Of a stretch of 64,000 bases of DNA, positions 34,165 to 47,848 are shown piece after piece. Under the pieces are notes generated by a model. It ran no database searches. It saw only the letters and a list, made by a program, of their open reading frames with translations, and was not told the DNA's origin. Source of the stretch: Solenopsis invicta (lineage: Eukaryota; Arthropoda; Insecta; Hymenoptera; Formicidae); contig NC_052675.1 of NCBI RefSeq assembly GCF_016802725.1, positions 7,155,622 through 7,219,621 of the forward strand, given 5' to 3'. Numbering within the stretch: position 1 is the first letter of the stretch; the number at the start of each line of letters is the position of its first letter. A program made the position numbers and the translations under genes.

Positions 34165-34310
34165 TCCAATTAGGCTTGCAGCGTATCGGTGGGTCCCGAT
34201 AGCATACAAACCACTCACAATGGCAGATGTCTAGAGAGATTTTCCGTAGGTTGGGTTAGATAAGTCAAGATGATTGGTTGGTGGGCTATCGGGATGTGCG
34301 CTATCCGAAT
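34165..34310. repeat. Copy 2 of the dispersed MITE of about 145 bp
   Basis: Shares AAGTCAAGATGATTGGTTGG and flanking CCCGATAGCA-type ends with 11590-11737, in opposite orientation. Confidence 0.55.
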
Positions 34311-34330
34311 CCTCCCGCAGCGTATCAATT

Positions 34331-34460
34331 GTGCACAATTATTCCTAAATTATAATAAAGAAATACTGTTGTATGAAATATTACACATTCAGCATGGTAA
34401 CATTTTATACAAAGAATTAAACGGTTTTTTAAATAATTGTAAAATAATTATATCTTAAAT
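34331..34460. repeat. Left arm of a palindromic repeat split by Copia-2
   Basis: The reverse complement matches 57350-57489 (GCTGAATGTGTAATATTTCA and surroundings). Copia-2 entered between the arms, so its target was itself a foldback sequence. Confidence 0.6.
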
Positions 34461-34465
34461 TTAGA

Positions 34466-34683
34466 TGTTACGATATTTATTTTTACTTTTGCATTATATA
34501 TTTTAATCTCAGCATTTCCGTTACTTAGCAACTCTTATAAAAACAATGTATCTTTTGTCTTACATTATCAGTTTGTCATCTTGTCACAAATTATAATTTA
34601 TCTGTCTATACAAAATAAATATATTTTGTTCAAGTAATTAATATCACTGAATCTTTTTCGCCTCCAAAGTATAACTTGCAACA
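34466..34683 (+). repeat. Copia-2 5' LTR
   Basis: 218 bp. It differs from the 3' LTR by roughly a dozen substitutions, mostly transitions, indicating an older insertion than Gypsy-1. Confidence 0.92.
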
Positions 34684-34845
34684 GGTTATGGGCTCAGGAA
34701 CATAAGTTTTCCTCATTCGGAAGTGATCTTTAATTTTGTCAAACGTTCATCTTTGTGAGCAGAAATTACATTTCACATCTTTACTCGCGGTATTGAATAG
34801 TGACGAAAAACAGCTTTTTCGGTGATTTATTATTGACAGTGCAAG

Positions 34846-37800
34846 ATGAGTGAATCTACAGATCTCAGAAACGTGACGAAATTTGACGGACAAAAATTCC
34901 AGTTATGGAAATTCCAGATGAAGACCATTCTTGTCGCGCGTGATCTCTTGAAAGTTGTAAAAGGTATTGAAGTTAAACCAGAAATGGTGATCTTCAAGAT
35001 ACTTGGATTAAGAAGAATGCTAAAGCAATGTCCATCCTTTCATCGACGGTTTCAACGATTGAATATTCACAACTGGAATATCTCATTACATGCACTACGG
35101 CAGCTGAAATGTGGACGAAGCTTTCTGCCAACCACAAGCAGAAGAGCGCATCGAACAAATTGACACTCACAACGAAGTTCCACAAATATCGTATGGCCGC
35201 TGGAGATTTGATTGCTCAGCACATTGCAAAGATCGAAAATATGGCAAGTCAATTAAAGGATATCGACGAAAATATTTCGGATATTATGATTATGGCGAAG
35301 ATACTCGGAACCTTACCATCGAAATACAACGTATTTATTTTGGCTTAGGACAGCGTTACTGCTGGAAATCAGACACTGCCTCGTCTACGAGAGAAATTGC
35401 TACAAAAAGAAGCTAGGATAACTTCGATGGACGAAGCTTCAACCGCTTTGGCTGCAGCGAGCATCTCCACCATCGGAAAGCAAGGATAGCATCAATCTCA
35501 AGGCTCACGTGACAGTAACGATCTAGCAATGCGCAAAAAAAAGATCGTTTGTAATTTTTGTCATAAAACCGGTCATAATACAAAATATTGTTTTGCAAAA
35601 AAAGGCATTAAAATCAAACGATAAGGAAAATAATGATAAAAGTAACGATTTTAAACGTGACGGTTCAGCGAATTTTACTGCGTTTGTTGTACAAGAAATC
35701 GCGATAGGAAAAAATAACGAAACGATTACTTGCAAGGTAAATACGCTCTCCGAACTTGACGAAAAGTGCGTTTGGCTTCTTGACAGCGGTGCATCGCGAC
35801 ATCTTTGCTGTCAAAAAGATTGGTTTATTGAGTTAACACCATGTAGTAATGAATATGTTTATTTAGGAGATAATAGAGGCTTAAAAGTTGAAAGCCGCGG
35901 TAAAATACTTATCTCTAGACTAATAAACAATAAATGGCTTAATGGTGAAATTAATGACGTTTCATATGTCCCATGTTTAGAGAAAAATCTTTTTTCAACC
36001 GGTACGTGTACATCAAAAGGTTTTTCTATTGTTTTCAACAGCAATCACACGGATATTTTCACAAAAGATAAACAAATCGTTGCACGTTGTATTAAACAAG
36101 GGAATAATTTAATTCGTCTATTAATAAAATCAAAAACCAAAACGTCGGCACATTATGCCTCTTCTGCACCTTTAAAATTATGGCACGAACGTCTCGGTCA
36201 TATTAATTGTAACTCGTTAACAAAACTGACTATGAATGATTTGGTTACGGGCATAAATTTATCGAACAGAAAAGGTTTCTTCTGTAAGGCTTGTCCTTTA
36301 GGTAAACATGCGAAATTACTTTTTACATCGACTAAGATGAAAAATGAGTCGAAAAGTGATATCGTCCCGGCCAAAATCTTTCACGCCGATTTGTGTGATA
36401 TGTGGCTCGATGCAAACATTGTCATTAGGAGGGGCAAAATTTTTCCTTCTATTTAAAAATGAGTGTTCAGTTTTCAAAACCGTTTATTTCTTGAAACATA
36501 AGACTGATGTTTGCGAGCGAATAAAAAAGTTCCTTAATTTAGTTAAAAATCAATTCGGGAGAGATATTAAGATCTTAAAAACCGATAACGGCAATGAATT
36601 TGTAAACTCAAATATTCGCAATTTGTTTAATGAACGCGGTATAAAACTACATACTGTGGCGCTCCATACATCAGAACAGAATGGACGCGCAGAACGTGAA
36701 ATGTGAACAATTGTAGAAAACGCATGCGTTCTATGCCTTTAGCCAAGAATTTACCCAAAAATCTTTGGGGTAAGGCTGTTAATACAACAGTTTATTTATT
36801 AAATAGAACTGTTCCCATGTACTTAAACGGAAAAACGCCAATTGAAGTATTATATATATGAAAAAGAAACCGAGCTTATCGCACATTAGAATTTTTGGTT
36901 GTGATGCATACGAGCATGTACCAGATATTTTAAGAAAGAAATTAAATCCTAAGTCAAAAAGAAAACTTTTTGTTGGTTATAATAAAGACTCGGACAATTA
37001 TAGACTTTTAGACATACAAACAAAACGTATTTCAGTCACTAGAAATGTTATTTTTGACAAAAATCCGGTTAAAGAAACTAAACTTGAAGAAACTTGGATA
37101 TCAATTAACGACGATACAGAAAATATTGAAAAGGATCGTTCTAATGAAGAAAATATTATAAATAATAATTTGAATGATTCAACCTCAAGTTTAGATGATT
37201 TCGCAGATGCGATTGACTTACCATTAGAGATAACAAACGAATCTATAACTCAACTTTTTAACGAGCAATATGATGAGAAAAAACGTCCGAGACGATATCA
37301 CTTACGCACTCGTGAGAATTTACATCCACCTGAGCGTTTCGGAGCCTACTCGGCAATTTGCAATTTAATATCTACTTACAAAGAAGCTATAAGTGATAAA
37401 GACTCAGACAAATGGAAAAACGCGATAGATAAGGAGTTTAAAGCTCATGAAGATAACAAAACTTGGGATATTACCTCACTTCCTAAAGATTGAAAACATA
37501 TAGGATATAAATGGGTTTTTAGAATTAAAAATTTATTAAATGAAAATATGCCACTCTATAAAGCACGCCTGTGCGTTTAAGGTTTTTCACAAAATGAAAG
37601 CATAGATTACGATAAAATTTTTTCTCCCGTTGTAAGATACGAATCAGTGCAACTTCTTTTAGCAATCGCGGCTAAAGAGAATTTAAATTCTATTCAATTT
37701 GATGTAAGCACAGCTTATTTAAACAGCAATCTGAAAGAAACCAGTTATATGCGAATACCAGTTGGATTAAATATAAAAAATAAAAATCAAGTTTTAAAAT

Positions 37801-39807
37801 TAAATAAAGCAATTTACGGTCTGAAACAATCCGACCGTTGTTGGAATGAAAAGTTCGATTCTTTTATAAAAAGTACGGGATTTTCTCAATGCACTGCAGA
37901 TAAGTGTGTTTACATCGTGAATTGCAAAGGTGATAAAATATATTTGGCTTTTCACGTAGATGATGGCCTAATGTTCGCACGATGTATTGAAACTTTACAA
38001 AAATTAATCTCATTACTAAAGAAAGATTTTAAAATCACAATTAGTGATTCAAAATGTTTTGTCGGAATTTAACCCTTAAACACACCGATCCTGTAAAATA
38101 CGGAAACACATTTTTGGGTCTGGGAGAATTTTTCAACTTTGAGAAGCTATAATTTTGATTACAATCAATATTTTTCTACGATTTTTTTTTTTAAACAAAA
38201 GTTCAAAATCTCAGGAGTGTGACTGCATAATCGGCATTGCCGACAAATAATTTATTGTAAAGTTATAAAAGCAAAACCATTAAGCAAAAATGAGAAATTG
38301 GTCAAATATCCACTTTTCCTTCAAAAAATTATATCTTCGCAACAACAAACGTTTAAGGACTTTCAAATACGGCGTTTTAAAGCTAAAGAATCACACTTTC
38401 AAAATAAAATTTGGCAAAGTCATTTCTTGTAAAAAGTATAATTATGTAACATGGAGAATATGAGGTATTTTTGAGCATCTAAAAATCCACTTTAAAAAAA
38501 AATCATATCTTTGTAACAAAAAACTTTAAAGAACTTTACAATACGGCGTTTTAAAGCTAAAGATTCATACTTTCAAAAAAAATTATATTATTGCCATTTC
38601 TATTAAAAAATGTACTTACGTAACAAGGCGAATATGAGGAATTTTTGATTAAATCCTGTCTAAAATTGAAAATTGATGTGTTTTATGATATATTTCAGAA
38701 AAACTCTTTTTTCTACAACATTTTATAGTATTCCAACTTTAGACAGAGTATATGCGAGTGACATCTGCAAATCGACCTGTTCGAATGTATTTTGCCCAGT
38801 TTTTTTATGTAAAATACAAAAAAGTTTCACTTACACACTATATGGGTCGCATTGACCCTAACAAAACTTTGCTGCCGTGCCGTTCGAATTCTAGTTGACC
38901 AAAAAAGTTGATCAACTATATCAATTGAAAGAGGAGATTTCAAACTTTTTTTACGTCTTGATCCGAACCTCCTATCTTATTCCGTCTTCACATAGCAAGC
39001 GTCCAAAACTTCATATGGGGTCTCTCAGACCCATTTACGTGTTTAAGGGTTAAATACAACGAATTAACAATAGAATTTTCATATGTCAAACGAATTACAT
39101 GGATAAAATTTTACAAAAATTTAATATGTTAGAAGCGAACCCAGTAAATATACCTACTGATCCACATGTATATTTAGAAAATCCTGTTTCTCGAAAAGAT
39201 AATGTACCTTATCGTGAAGCAGTCGGATCACTTTTATTCTTATCCATGATCTCAAGACCGGACATCGCCTTTGCTGTTAGCATTGTAAGCCGATATCTAG
39301 ATAATCATAATGACACCCATTGGAATGCTGTAAAACGTATCTTCCGTTATGTTAAAGGCACCAAAAATTTTGGAATTGTTTTTTCAAATGTAAATAATGG
39401 CAATTTAATAGGTTTTTCCAACGCGGATTACGCAGGTGACCGTGATACACGTCAATCAACTTCAGGATATGTATTTATGTTAAACGGAGAATGCGTTGCG
39501 TGGTCATCAAAACGACAAGCTTCTGTTAGCTTAAGCACAACCGAAGCCGAATTCATTGCAGCAAGCAAAGCAACGAAAAAAATTATTTGGCTACGAAAAT
39601 TATTGACTGATTTCGGACATCAATGTGAAGGTCCTACTGTTCTGTATGTAGATAATCAAAGTGCAATTAAATTATCAAGAAACCCTGAATTTCATCGCAG
39701 ATCAAAACACATTGATGTACGATATCAATTTATATGCGAAAAACTCAGAAATAATGAGATCAATACATAATATGTAAAATCAGAGAATCAATGTGCTGAT
39801 ATACTTA
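34846..39807 (+). pseudogene. gag-pol: Copia-2 gag-pol, multiply disrupted
   Basis: Gag starts at 34846 (KFDGQKFQLWKFQMKTIL), shifts frame near 34990 and ends in a CCHC knuckle (CNFCHKTGHNTKYC, about 35560). Protease VWLLDSGASRH is at about 35770 and GAG-pre-integrase LWHERLGHIN at 36180. The integrase core spans a frameshift near 36440 (FHADLCDMW, then TDNGNEFVN). RT has stops at 37493 and 37580 (DYDKIFSPVVRYE, AFHVDDGLMFA). A piggyBac-like MITE splits it at 38073-39049. RNase H (NADYAGDRDTRQSTSGY, LYVDNQSAIKLS) ends at ENQCADIL, and the frame resumes at 56898 as TKPLFLEKFNASF then stop. Confidence 0.88.
38073..39049. mobile_element. piggyBac-like non-autonomous element, 977 bp
   Basis: Ends CCCTTAAACAC and GTGTTTAAGGG, flanked by TTAA at 38069-38072 and 39050-39053. 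TTAA targeting is the piggyBac hallmark. The interior holds two diverged copies of a segment of about 170 bp (ATACGGCGTTTTAAAGCTAA at about 38367 and 38541) and no transposase. Confidence 0.8.
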
Positions 39808-40598
39808 TGTTACCTCCGGAGGATTTCACGATTTCCCTTTTCGCGTCCATCATACAAAATATGAAACGCGAAACAAGTATTAAAAGATTGTTTGTAAAAT
39901 TTATAATACCTATATCTAGAACTCCACGATTTCTCTTTTATAACACTATCACCCGGTTACTATAAGAAAAATCAAATATTGTCTTCGGAATATATAATGG
40001 CATCCGGAGCAATAAGTCCGTTAAATAAGGAAAAAGAGAGAAATCGTGCGACGACAAAACTACAAACAACGGCCTATCCTAATACAATAATCCATATGAA
40101 CAAACAAAGCCTGGACTCGAGAAAAAAAAAGAAAATCTAAATGCTATCAAAGTCCGACAACAATCAAAGATAAGATTGAGTCGCGACGCCAAACGGAAAC
40201 TATAAAACTATAAAATCAAAATTTACAACCCCGGCTTTGTTTGTTCAAACATATGTTTCATCACAAATGGAAAGATGATTCATGTGGAAAGCGAATAAAC
40301 GGACGCGGCGATATAAAAATCGGGACCGAATGTTCCAAGAAAAGAAACCATAACGAATCCCTTAAGCGATTGGGTGATGCGACTGCTCGCCCCTCTTAAA
40401 GTTAAGAAAAATCAGGAGAACAAAATTAGCCAACGAGAGATCATCCGAGAAGATGATTGGTGGTGAGCGTTGACTACCCAACGAATAAGCTCAAAATTTC
40501 GACAAGGAATCTCCAAGGAAAGGGAAAAAAGCTCAAAAAGCTTTACCCAAATCTTCATCTCACCCACTAAACTAACCCTACGCCCTTTTCCTAAGCCC

Positions 40599-40605
40599 TA
40601 TAAAA
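40599..40605 (+). promoter_or_regulatory. TATA box of LTR T+
   Basis: TATAAAA followed about 25-30 bp downstream by the Cys/Ala-type start region TTCGAACGCC. The same box appears, mutated, in the T- copy near 44765 on the minus strand. Confidence 0.45.
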
Positions 40606-42257
40606 TGCGCAGTTTCGAACGCCTCGAACATTCAAGTTCGCATTCACATCCACGCGTTGCAAGTATCGAAGCAGTGCGCGTTATTTTCAAAATCGTTTTA
40701 AACTTAGAATCTGTGCTTAAAAATCACATACATTAAAACTCCGAGTAGCCCACCGTTGAAGCATCCCCCAGAGCGGACAGCCTGCGCTGCGTCAAGCACT
40801 TCTCAACCCGCAGAATTCCATAGTTTCTTCCCTTTCTCTTCTCGTCTAACTAATAAGTAAGTTTTTTCCTTTTTTTCTCTTTTTCAGTTTTACTTCAATT
40901 TTCCATTCAACTCGCCAGGAATCAATCGCTAATGAGAAATCACAGCCGTTCATGTCCCAGCTCCTTGTTCCCAATATTATTATTTTTATTTCGGATTAAT
41001 ACAGCAATTCTCATTTTAGACAATTCCCGACTTTCCCTCTAAATATTTCTTAAATCTCTATGTAAATGTAAATGTTCTACTTCCATTCTTAAATCTTAGA
41101 TTTTGATTTAATTTAATAGTTAAAATATGAATCTCAACGCATAATTACAATTCCCGTAACCGAAATCAATTAATTTCATCTCCTCCTGTGTACATAATTG
41201 TTACATCCAGCCTTAAGAAAAAGGGAGGCTATCTCTCAAAAGATGCCTGGGACTTGAGGAAGGCAGGGAAGGATGCAACAAAAACTCTTTTATTCTCGTG
41301 ACCGCACTAGTGGGATGTGCGGCACGAGCCGAACGCACTTTTGATGATTCCGAAATTATGCGTCAACGTGTAATGACACGCTTTAACGCCTTTTCAGAAT
41401 CGTGCGATCGTTGGTCCTAATTTGAGTCAGAGAATTCAATCTCTATAACTCGGGATCGGACCGAGTGCAATCTTTTCGAGTCGGGAGGTTAATGTGTGAG
41501 TACGAGATGGGTTGATGAAATAAAATTTTACATTGGAGCTTCTTTTTAACTAAAATTTAACATATATTCTGATACTTGAAATTTACATACATAAAGGTTA
41601 AAATTGTTCAAAAAATTAGCAAATAAATACATAAAAGTACACCTTGTTTTGTTCGTTAAAATTTCGTATTTTTGACACTTTGCAGATCGACCAACAAATT
41701 TTTTTCAAATAATTCAAGTAAAATTTCATAAACTGCAACATTTTACCTACAAAATGCTTTTTTAAAAATTTCTCTACGATTTTTTTTGATCGAGTTACGC
41801 AACTTTGAAGCTAAACCTGCATTTTTTACAAATGATATCCGTACTCCGTGAAAAATTATCGTAGACAAAAAATCAAAAAACCATTTTAAAGCTCGAAGTT
41901 TCAGCTTTAACATGCTATTAATGGTTTTCAAAAATTTTCTCAATTTCTTAGTACTATGCTCCAAAAAAGATACACTGTTTTTTCCTTAAAATAACGTATT
42001 TTTAACAGCCTGTAGCTCAATAAAAAAATTTTTCTCGACAAATCCAATACAAGTGCCATAAAGTATGATATTTTCTCTACAAAATGCTTTTTTTAAAATT
42101 TTTTCTACGATTTTTTATGACCGAATTACAAGACTTCGAAGATATACATTTTTTACAGTACATTTTTCCGAAAAATGACGTCTACCGCCGACATTAGCAT
42201 TACCCAATGTGCACCACGTGGAGGTTGCCAGTCGGATTTTTGCACATCGTGTGTGTG

Positions 42258-42375
<118 letters not shown>

Positions 42376-42470
42376 TGAGTGAGTGAGTGAGTGTGTATGT
42401 GTCACAGCAGAGATAAGGAGCCCACAGTTCATCACTTCTGCACTATTTAACGACTCCAAACCCTCTTTAC

Positions 42471-42511
<41 letters not shown>

Positions 42512-42639
42512 CACAGCAGAGATAAGGACCCCGCAGTTTGTCACTTTTGCAGTATTTAATGACTCCAAACCCTCTCTGCTGTGTGTGTATGCGCGCGCGC
42601 GCATGAGTGTTCAATGGCGTGTATTTCGTGTGTGTTTGT

Positions 42640-43008
42640 TATATCAACGATATTCTACGACCACACGTTTTGCTATTAAATCGAACCTATCGGAACTTTA
42701 TTTTCATGCAGGACAACGCTCGACCTCATACGGCGAATATAACGCGACGTTTTTTTCAACGACACGCAATTAGACTGTTAAATCATCCCACCAATAGCCC
42801 GGACTTAAATCCAATCGAGCACATTTGGGATGAAATGGAACGACGATTAAGGCGTCGCAAGGAACAGCTGTTAAATTTAGAAAAATTGGGAGAAATTTTA
42901 ACGGAAATTTGGCACAACATTCCGCAAGATTGTATTGCAAGATGTATAAATATGCGAGAACGCTTGCAAGCAGTAATTGATCAGAGAGGAGGAAATACCC
43001 ACTATTGA
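42640..43008 (+). pseudogene. Tc1-type transposase, C-terminal fragment
   Basis: The frame reads FIFMQDNARPHTANITRRFF, NSPDLNPIEHIWDEMERRLR and DCIARCINMRERLQAVI before a stop at 43008. The second Asp (QDNA) and the Glu (PIEH) are 34 residues apart, a DD34E Tc1 signature. The HTH region and the first catalytic Asp are absent, so it cannot act. It sits at the loop of the palindrome, between AC/GT tracts. Confidence 0.8.
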
Positions 43009-43202
43009 ACTCTCATGCGCGCGAGCGCATACACACACAGCAGAGAGGGTTTAGAGTCATTAAATACTGCAGAAGTGACAAACTACGGGGTTCTTATCTC
43101 TGCTGTGACACACACACACACACACACATACACAGTAAAGAAGGTTTGGAGTCGTTAAATACTGCAGCAGTGACGAACTGTGGGCTCCTTATCTCTGCTG
43201 TG

Positions 43203-43272
<70 letters not shown>

Positions 43273-45400
43273 ACACGATGTACAAAAATCCGACCGACAA
43301 CCTCCACGTGGTGTACAATGGGTAATGCTAATGTCGGCGGTAGACGTCATTTTTCGGAAAAATGTACTGTAAACATGTATATCTTCGAAGTCTTGTAACT
43401 CGGTCAAAAAAAATCGTAGAAAAAATTTTAAAAAAAGCATTTTGTAGAGAAAATGTCATACTTTGAGGCACTTGCATTGGATTTGTCGAGAAAAATTTTT
43501 TTATTGAGCTACAGGCTGTTAAAAATACGTTATTTTAAGGAAAAAACAGTGTACCTTTTTGGGGCATAGTACTAAGAAATTGAGAAAATTTTTGAAAACC
43601 GTTAATAGCATGTTAAAGCTGAAACTTCGAGCTTTAAAATGGTTTTTTGATTTTTTGTCTACGATGATTTTTCACGGAGTACGTATATCATTTGTAAAAA
43701 ATGCAGGTTTAGCTTCAAAGTTGCGTAACTCGGTTAAAAAAAATCGTAGAGAAATTTTTAAAAAAGCATTTTGTAGGTAAAGTGTTGTAGTTTATGAAAT
43801 TTTACTTGAATTATTCGAAAAAAATTTGTTGGTCGATCTGCAAAGTGTCAAAAATACGAAATTTTAACGAACAAAACAAGGTGTACTTTTTTACTGCATA
43901 AGACAAGGAAGTTAAAAGAATTTTGAAAATCTGCTGGTAGAACGTTAAAGCTCGATCTTCAAGCTTCAAAATGCTTTTTTTATTTTTTATCTACGATGAT
44001 TTTTCACCGATTTACAGTCATTTGAAAATAGCCTCATTTTTGGTGTCTGGAAAGTGTTCCCTATTTTTTTTTTAGTAGTGTATATATATATATATATTGA
44101 ATTAACATAGGTATTAATTTTTGAAAACTTAAGCTATACGCATTATTATATACACAGGAGGAGATGGAATTAATTAATTTCGCTTATGGTAATCGTAATT
44201 ATGCGTTGAGATTCATATTTGAACTATTGAATCAAATCAAAACCTAAGATTTAAGAATAGAAGTAAAACATTTACATAAAAATTCAAGAAATATTTAGAG
44301 AGAAAGTCGGGAATTGTCTAAAATGAGAATTGCTGTATTAATCCGAAATAAAAATAATAATATTGAGTACAAGGAGCTGGGACATGAACGGCTGTGATTG
44401 CTCATTAGCGATTGATTCCCGGCGAGTTGAATGGAAAATTGAAATAAAACCGAAAAAGAGAAAAAAAAACTTACTTATTAGTTAGACGAGAAGAGAAAGG
44501 GAAGAACTATGGAAATCTGCGGGTTGAAAGGTGCTTGACGTAGCGCAGGCTGTCCGCTCTGAGGATGCTTCAACGGTGGGCTGCTCGGAGTTTTAATGTA
44601 TGTGATTCTTAAGCACAGATTCTAAGTTCAAAACGATTTTGAAAATAACGCGCACAGCTTCGATACTTGCAACGCGTGGATGTGAGTGCGGACTTGAATG
44701 CGTGGATGTGAGTGCGAATTTGGAATTTTTTGAATGCCCGAGGCGTTCGAAATTGAGCATTTTATAGGGCTTAGGAAAAGAGCGTGGGGTTAGTTTAGTT
44801 GGTGAGATGAGGATTTGATTGGATAAAGCCTTTTGAGCTTTTTCCCTTTCCTTGGAGATTCCTTGTTGTCGAAATTTTGAGCTTATTCGTTGGGTAGTTC
44901 ACCAACGCTAACTACCAATCATCTTCTCGGATGATCTCTCGTTGGCTAATTTTCCATCTTCTCCCGATTTTTCTTAACTCTAAGAGGGGCGAGCAGTTGC
45001 ATCACCCAATCGCTTAAGGGATTCGTTATCTTACGGTTCCTCTTCTTCGAACGTTCGGTCCCGATTTTTTATATCGCCGCGTCCGTTTATTTGGGACTCG
45101 CTTTCCATATGAATCATCTTTCCGTTCGTGATGAAACATAGGTTCGAGCAAACAAAGCCGGGTTGTAAATTTTGATTTTATAGTTTTATAGTTTCCGTTT
45201 GGCGTCGCGACTCAATCTTATCTTTGATTGTTGTCGGACTTTGATAGCATTTAGATTTTCTTTTTTTTTCTCGAGTCCAGGCTTTGTTCGTCCATATGAA
45301 TTATTAAATAAGCATCGTTGCTTGTAATTTTGTCGTCGCACGATTTCTCCCTTTTTTGCTTCTACTTATTGCTCCGGATGTAATATGTGACCATTATATA

Positions 45401-46722
45401 CGAGGTGTGTTCAAAAAGTATCGCGAATTTTGTGTTTTTTCAAAAATTATTTATTTATTCATGAATATCTATTTTGTCCCCTTCAAAGTAATCCCCATGA
45501 GATATTATACACTTGTGCCAACGGTTTTTCCAATCTTCGAAGCACTTCAAAAAATCATTTTTTTTTATCTTGTTCAGCTCCTCCTTCGATGTCGTCTTTA
45601 TCTCGTCAAGCGTAGCGTAACGTCGTCCTTTCATGGGCCTCTTCAGTTTAGGGAACAAGAAAAAGTCACAGGGGGCCAGATCTGGGGAATACGGTGGCTG
45701 CGGCATCATTAGTGTGTTGTTTTTGGCCAAAAAGTCGCGCACAAGCAACGATGTGTGAGCAGGGGCGTTATCGTGGTGCAAAAGCCAATTTTTGTTCTTC
45801 CACAAATCCGGGCGTTTCTGGCGGATTGCTTCGCGCAAATTGCGCATAACTTGCAGGTAATATTCCTTATTGACCGTTCTACCCTGTGGCAAGAACTCAT
45901 GATGCACCACGCCCCTGCAATCGAAGAAAACTGTCAGCAAAACTTTCACATTCGACCGAACTTGGCGCGCTTTTTTCGGTCTTGGTTCGTGCGGCAGCTT
46001 CCATTGAGATGATTGAGCTTTGGTTTCCACGTCATAACCATAAACCCACGATTCGTCACCAGTTATGACCCTCTGGAGCAAATTTGGGTCGTCGCGGACA
46101 GAGTCCAACATCTCATTAGCAATGTTCATGCGATGCTGTTTTTGGTCGCAATTGAGCAATTTTGGTACGAATTTCGCGGCGACCCGTCTCATGCCCAAAT
46201 CATTGATAAAAATCGAATGGCACGAGCCAATCGATATGTTTAGGTCCTCAGCAACTTCTCTAACGGTGATTCGACGATTGGCCAATACCATTTTCTCCAC
46301 TTCATTAATTTTTTCGTCTGTTGTTGAAGTGCTCGGGCGTCCGGCACGCTCTTCGTCGTTCACATCTTCTCGGCCTTCTGAGAACATTTTGTACCACCGA
46401 TAAACGTTGCTTCGGTCCAAGGTAGCTTCTCCGTATGCCACAGTCAACATTCGGAATGCATCCGCGCACTTAATTTCGTTTTTCACACAAAATTTGATAC
46501 AGGTTCTTTGATCCATTTTTTTGAATAGGTAAAAATCGTAGACGATCCAAAACACGTGCAAGCAAAGCAGCTGTCAACAATTAAGTGAACATTCAAAATG
46601 GCCGAGCTTGTCGGCATAAGTGAGAGACATGAGTACCAACATAACGCCACAAAAAGATCGAAATTCGAATATACGTAACCCGCGAAAATTCAAAATTCGC
46701 GATACTTTTTGAACACACCTCG
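45401..46722 (-). mobile_element. mariner copy 2, 1322 bp
   Basis: CGAGGTGTGTTCAAAAAGTA ends and TA flanks (45399-45400, 46723-46724). It differs from copy 1 at only a handful of bases by eye, so both moved recently. The host is LTR T-. Confidence 0.95.
45455..46516 (-). CDS. mariner transposase, 353 aa, intact
   Basis: Start at 46516 (MDQRTCIKFC). Catalytic residues are D154 in TGDESW, D249 in HHDNAPAH and D284 in PCDFF (DD34D). HTH motifs lie in the first 115 residues. Compared with copy 1 it keeps the usual Thr at 152 and has Thr for Ala in IKTTSKEEL. No stops or indels are seen and both inverted repeats are present, so this is the best candidate in the window for an active cut-and-paste element. 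Whether it is expressed cannot be seen. Confidence 0.93.
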   Translation of the reverse strand: MDQRTCIKFCVKNEIKCADAFRMLTVAYGEATLDRSNVYRWYKMFSEGREDVNDEERAGRPSTSTTDEKINEVEKMVLANRRITVREVAEDLNISIGSCHSIFINDLGMRRVAAKFVPKLLNCDQKQHRMNIANEMLDSVRDDPNLLQRVITGDESWVYGYDVETKAQSSQWKLPHEPRPKKARQVRSNVKVLLTVFFDCRGVVHHEFLPQGRTVNKEYYLQVMRNLREAIRQKRPDLWKNKNWLLHHDNAPAHTSLLVRDFLAKNNTLMMPQPPYSPDLAPCDFFLFPKLKRPMKGRRYATLDEIKTTSKEELNKIKKNDFLKCFEDWKNRWHKCIISHGDYFEGDKIDIHE

Positions 46723-47016
46723 TATATATATATATATATTCCGAGAACAATGTTTGATTTTTTTTTCTTATAATAGCCGAGTGATAGTGTTATTTGAGAA
46801 ATCGTAGAGTTCCGGGTATAAGTATTGTAAATTTTACAGACAATCCCTTAGCATAATTTATATAATGGATGCAAAAAGGGACATCGTGAAATCCTCCGGA
46901 TGTAACATAATAATGCGTATAGTTTAAGTTTTCAAAACTAATCATTTACAATACCTATGTTAATTCAATATATATATAGTTTCTAGATCAATTATTCAAT
47001 ATGCACCGTTTAGCTT

Positions 47017-47848
47017 TGTGACGATGCACCCCATAGCAAAAGCATCGCCACGGCAAACATCAGCCGAAAAGGCCGCCGGGCCATAACCGGGGGTGCCGTG
47101 GGCACCCACTTTTAAACAATCCAAGATCGCGATACCGCCTGGCGATAGACATCGCCAGAAGACACGCGCCGAGCCATCGCACGCGCTGAGTCGGCGCGCA
47201 CGCGCTCTCGGAGAACACGCGGTTCTCCCTTCCCCGACGACTCCGCCGTCAAGCGCCGAGAAAGATAACGGAGGCGAGCGGAGTCGCTCGGTATAAATAG
47301 GACCACCGCGACGAGAAACAGGTACTCTACCACCGACCAGCTTCCCGATCACGATCCGCTGCGTCGGCAATATCCTCCTGAAGTCGGAAAACCCGGTCGA
47401 AGAGTGCTCGGCCGCGGCGAGAGGGTACTCCGCCTCCGACGCAACTCCTTTCCATAGCTACCAGCCTCCGCGAACCGAGGACCACGAGTCCCGGTCCACG
47501 AGCCGGCCTCCGGTAACCCAGAGGCTACCCTCCTCTCCCCGCGATACCCACCAAAACCGCGACCGCCGTGTTCGGGGTCCCGGGTCAAGGTACTTGACAG
47601 GGTGTCGCGCGTCCAACCTGCCTGCGACGATCCCCGTCGCGAAACCGCGATACCGTGCGGGAATCCGATCCGCCCAAAGCGATCGCGTCTCACCGGCCAG
47701 AACCGCGAACGGTACCGTAAGCCACGCCTACCGCGTCGCCGGAGCACGACACGCAGACCGCGGGGACCGCATCCCCCCGGAATCGCGCCTATACGCTCCC
47801 GTGCGGGCTAACGCCGAGACGCGCCTACCTCACCGTATTGTATGTATA
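47017..47848 (+). repeat. Gypsy-2 5' LTR, first part
   Basis: Interrupted after 832 bp by the element 47849-50099; the LTR ends with 50102-50295. Short ORFs inside are repeated identically in the 3' LTR and have no domain. Confidence 0.92.
47292..47297 (+). promoter_or_regulatory. TATA box in the Gypsy-2 5' LTR
   Basis: GGTATAAATAG, kept in the 3' LTR at 55416. The transposon insert lies about 550 bp downstream, probably inside the transcribed leader, so it would be carried in any element RNA. Confidence 0.5.

Noticed and set aside
40470..40736. 88-codon ORF in LTR T+
   Set aside because: It sits over the TATA box and leader, is not kept in T-, and has no domain.
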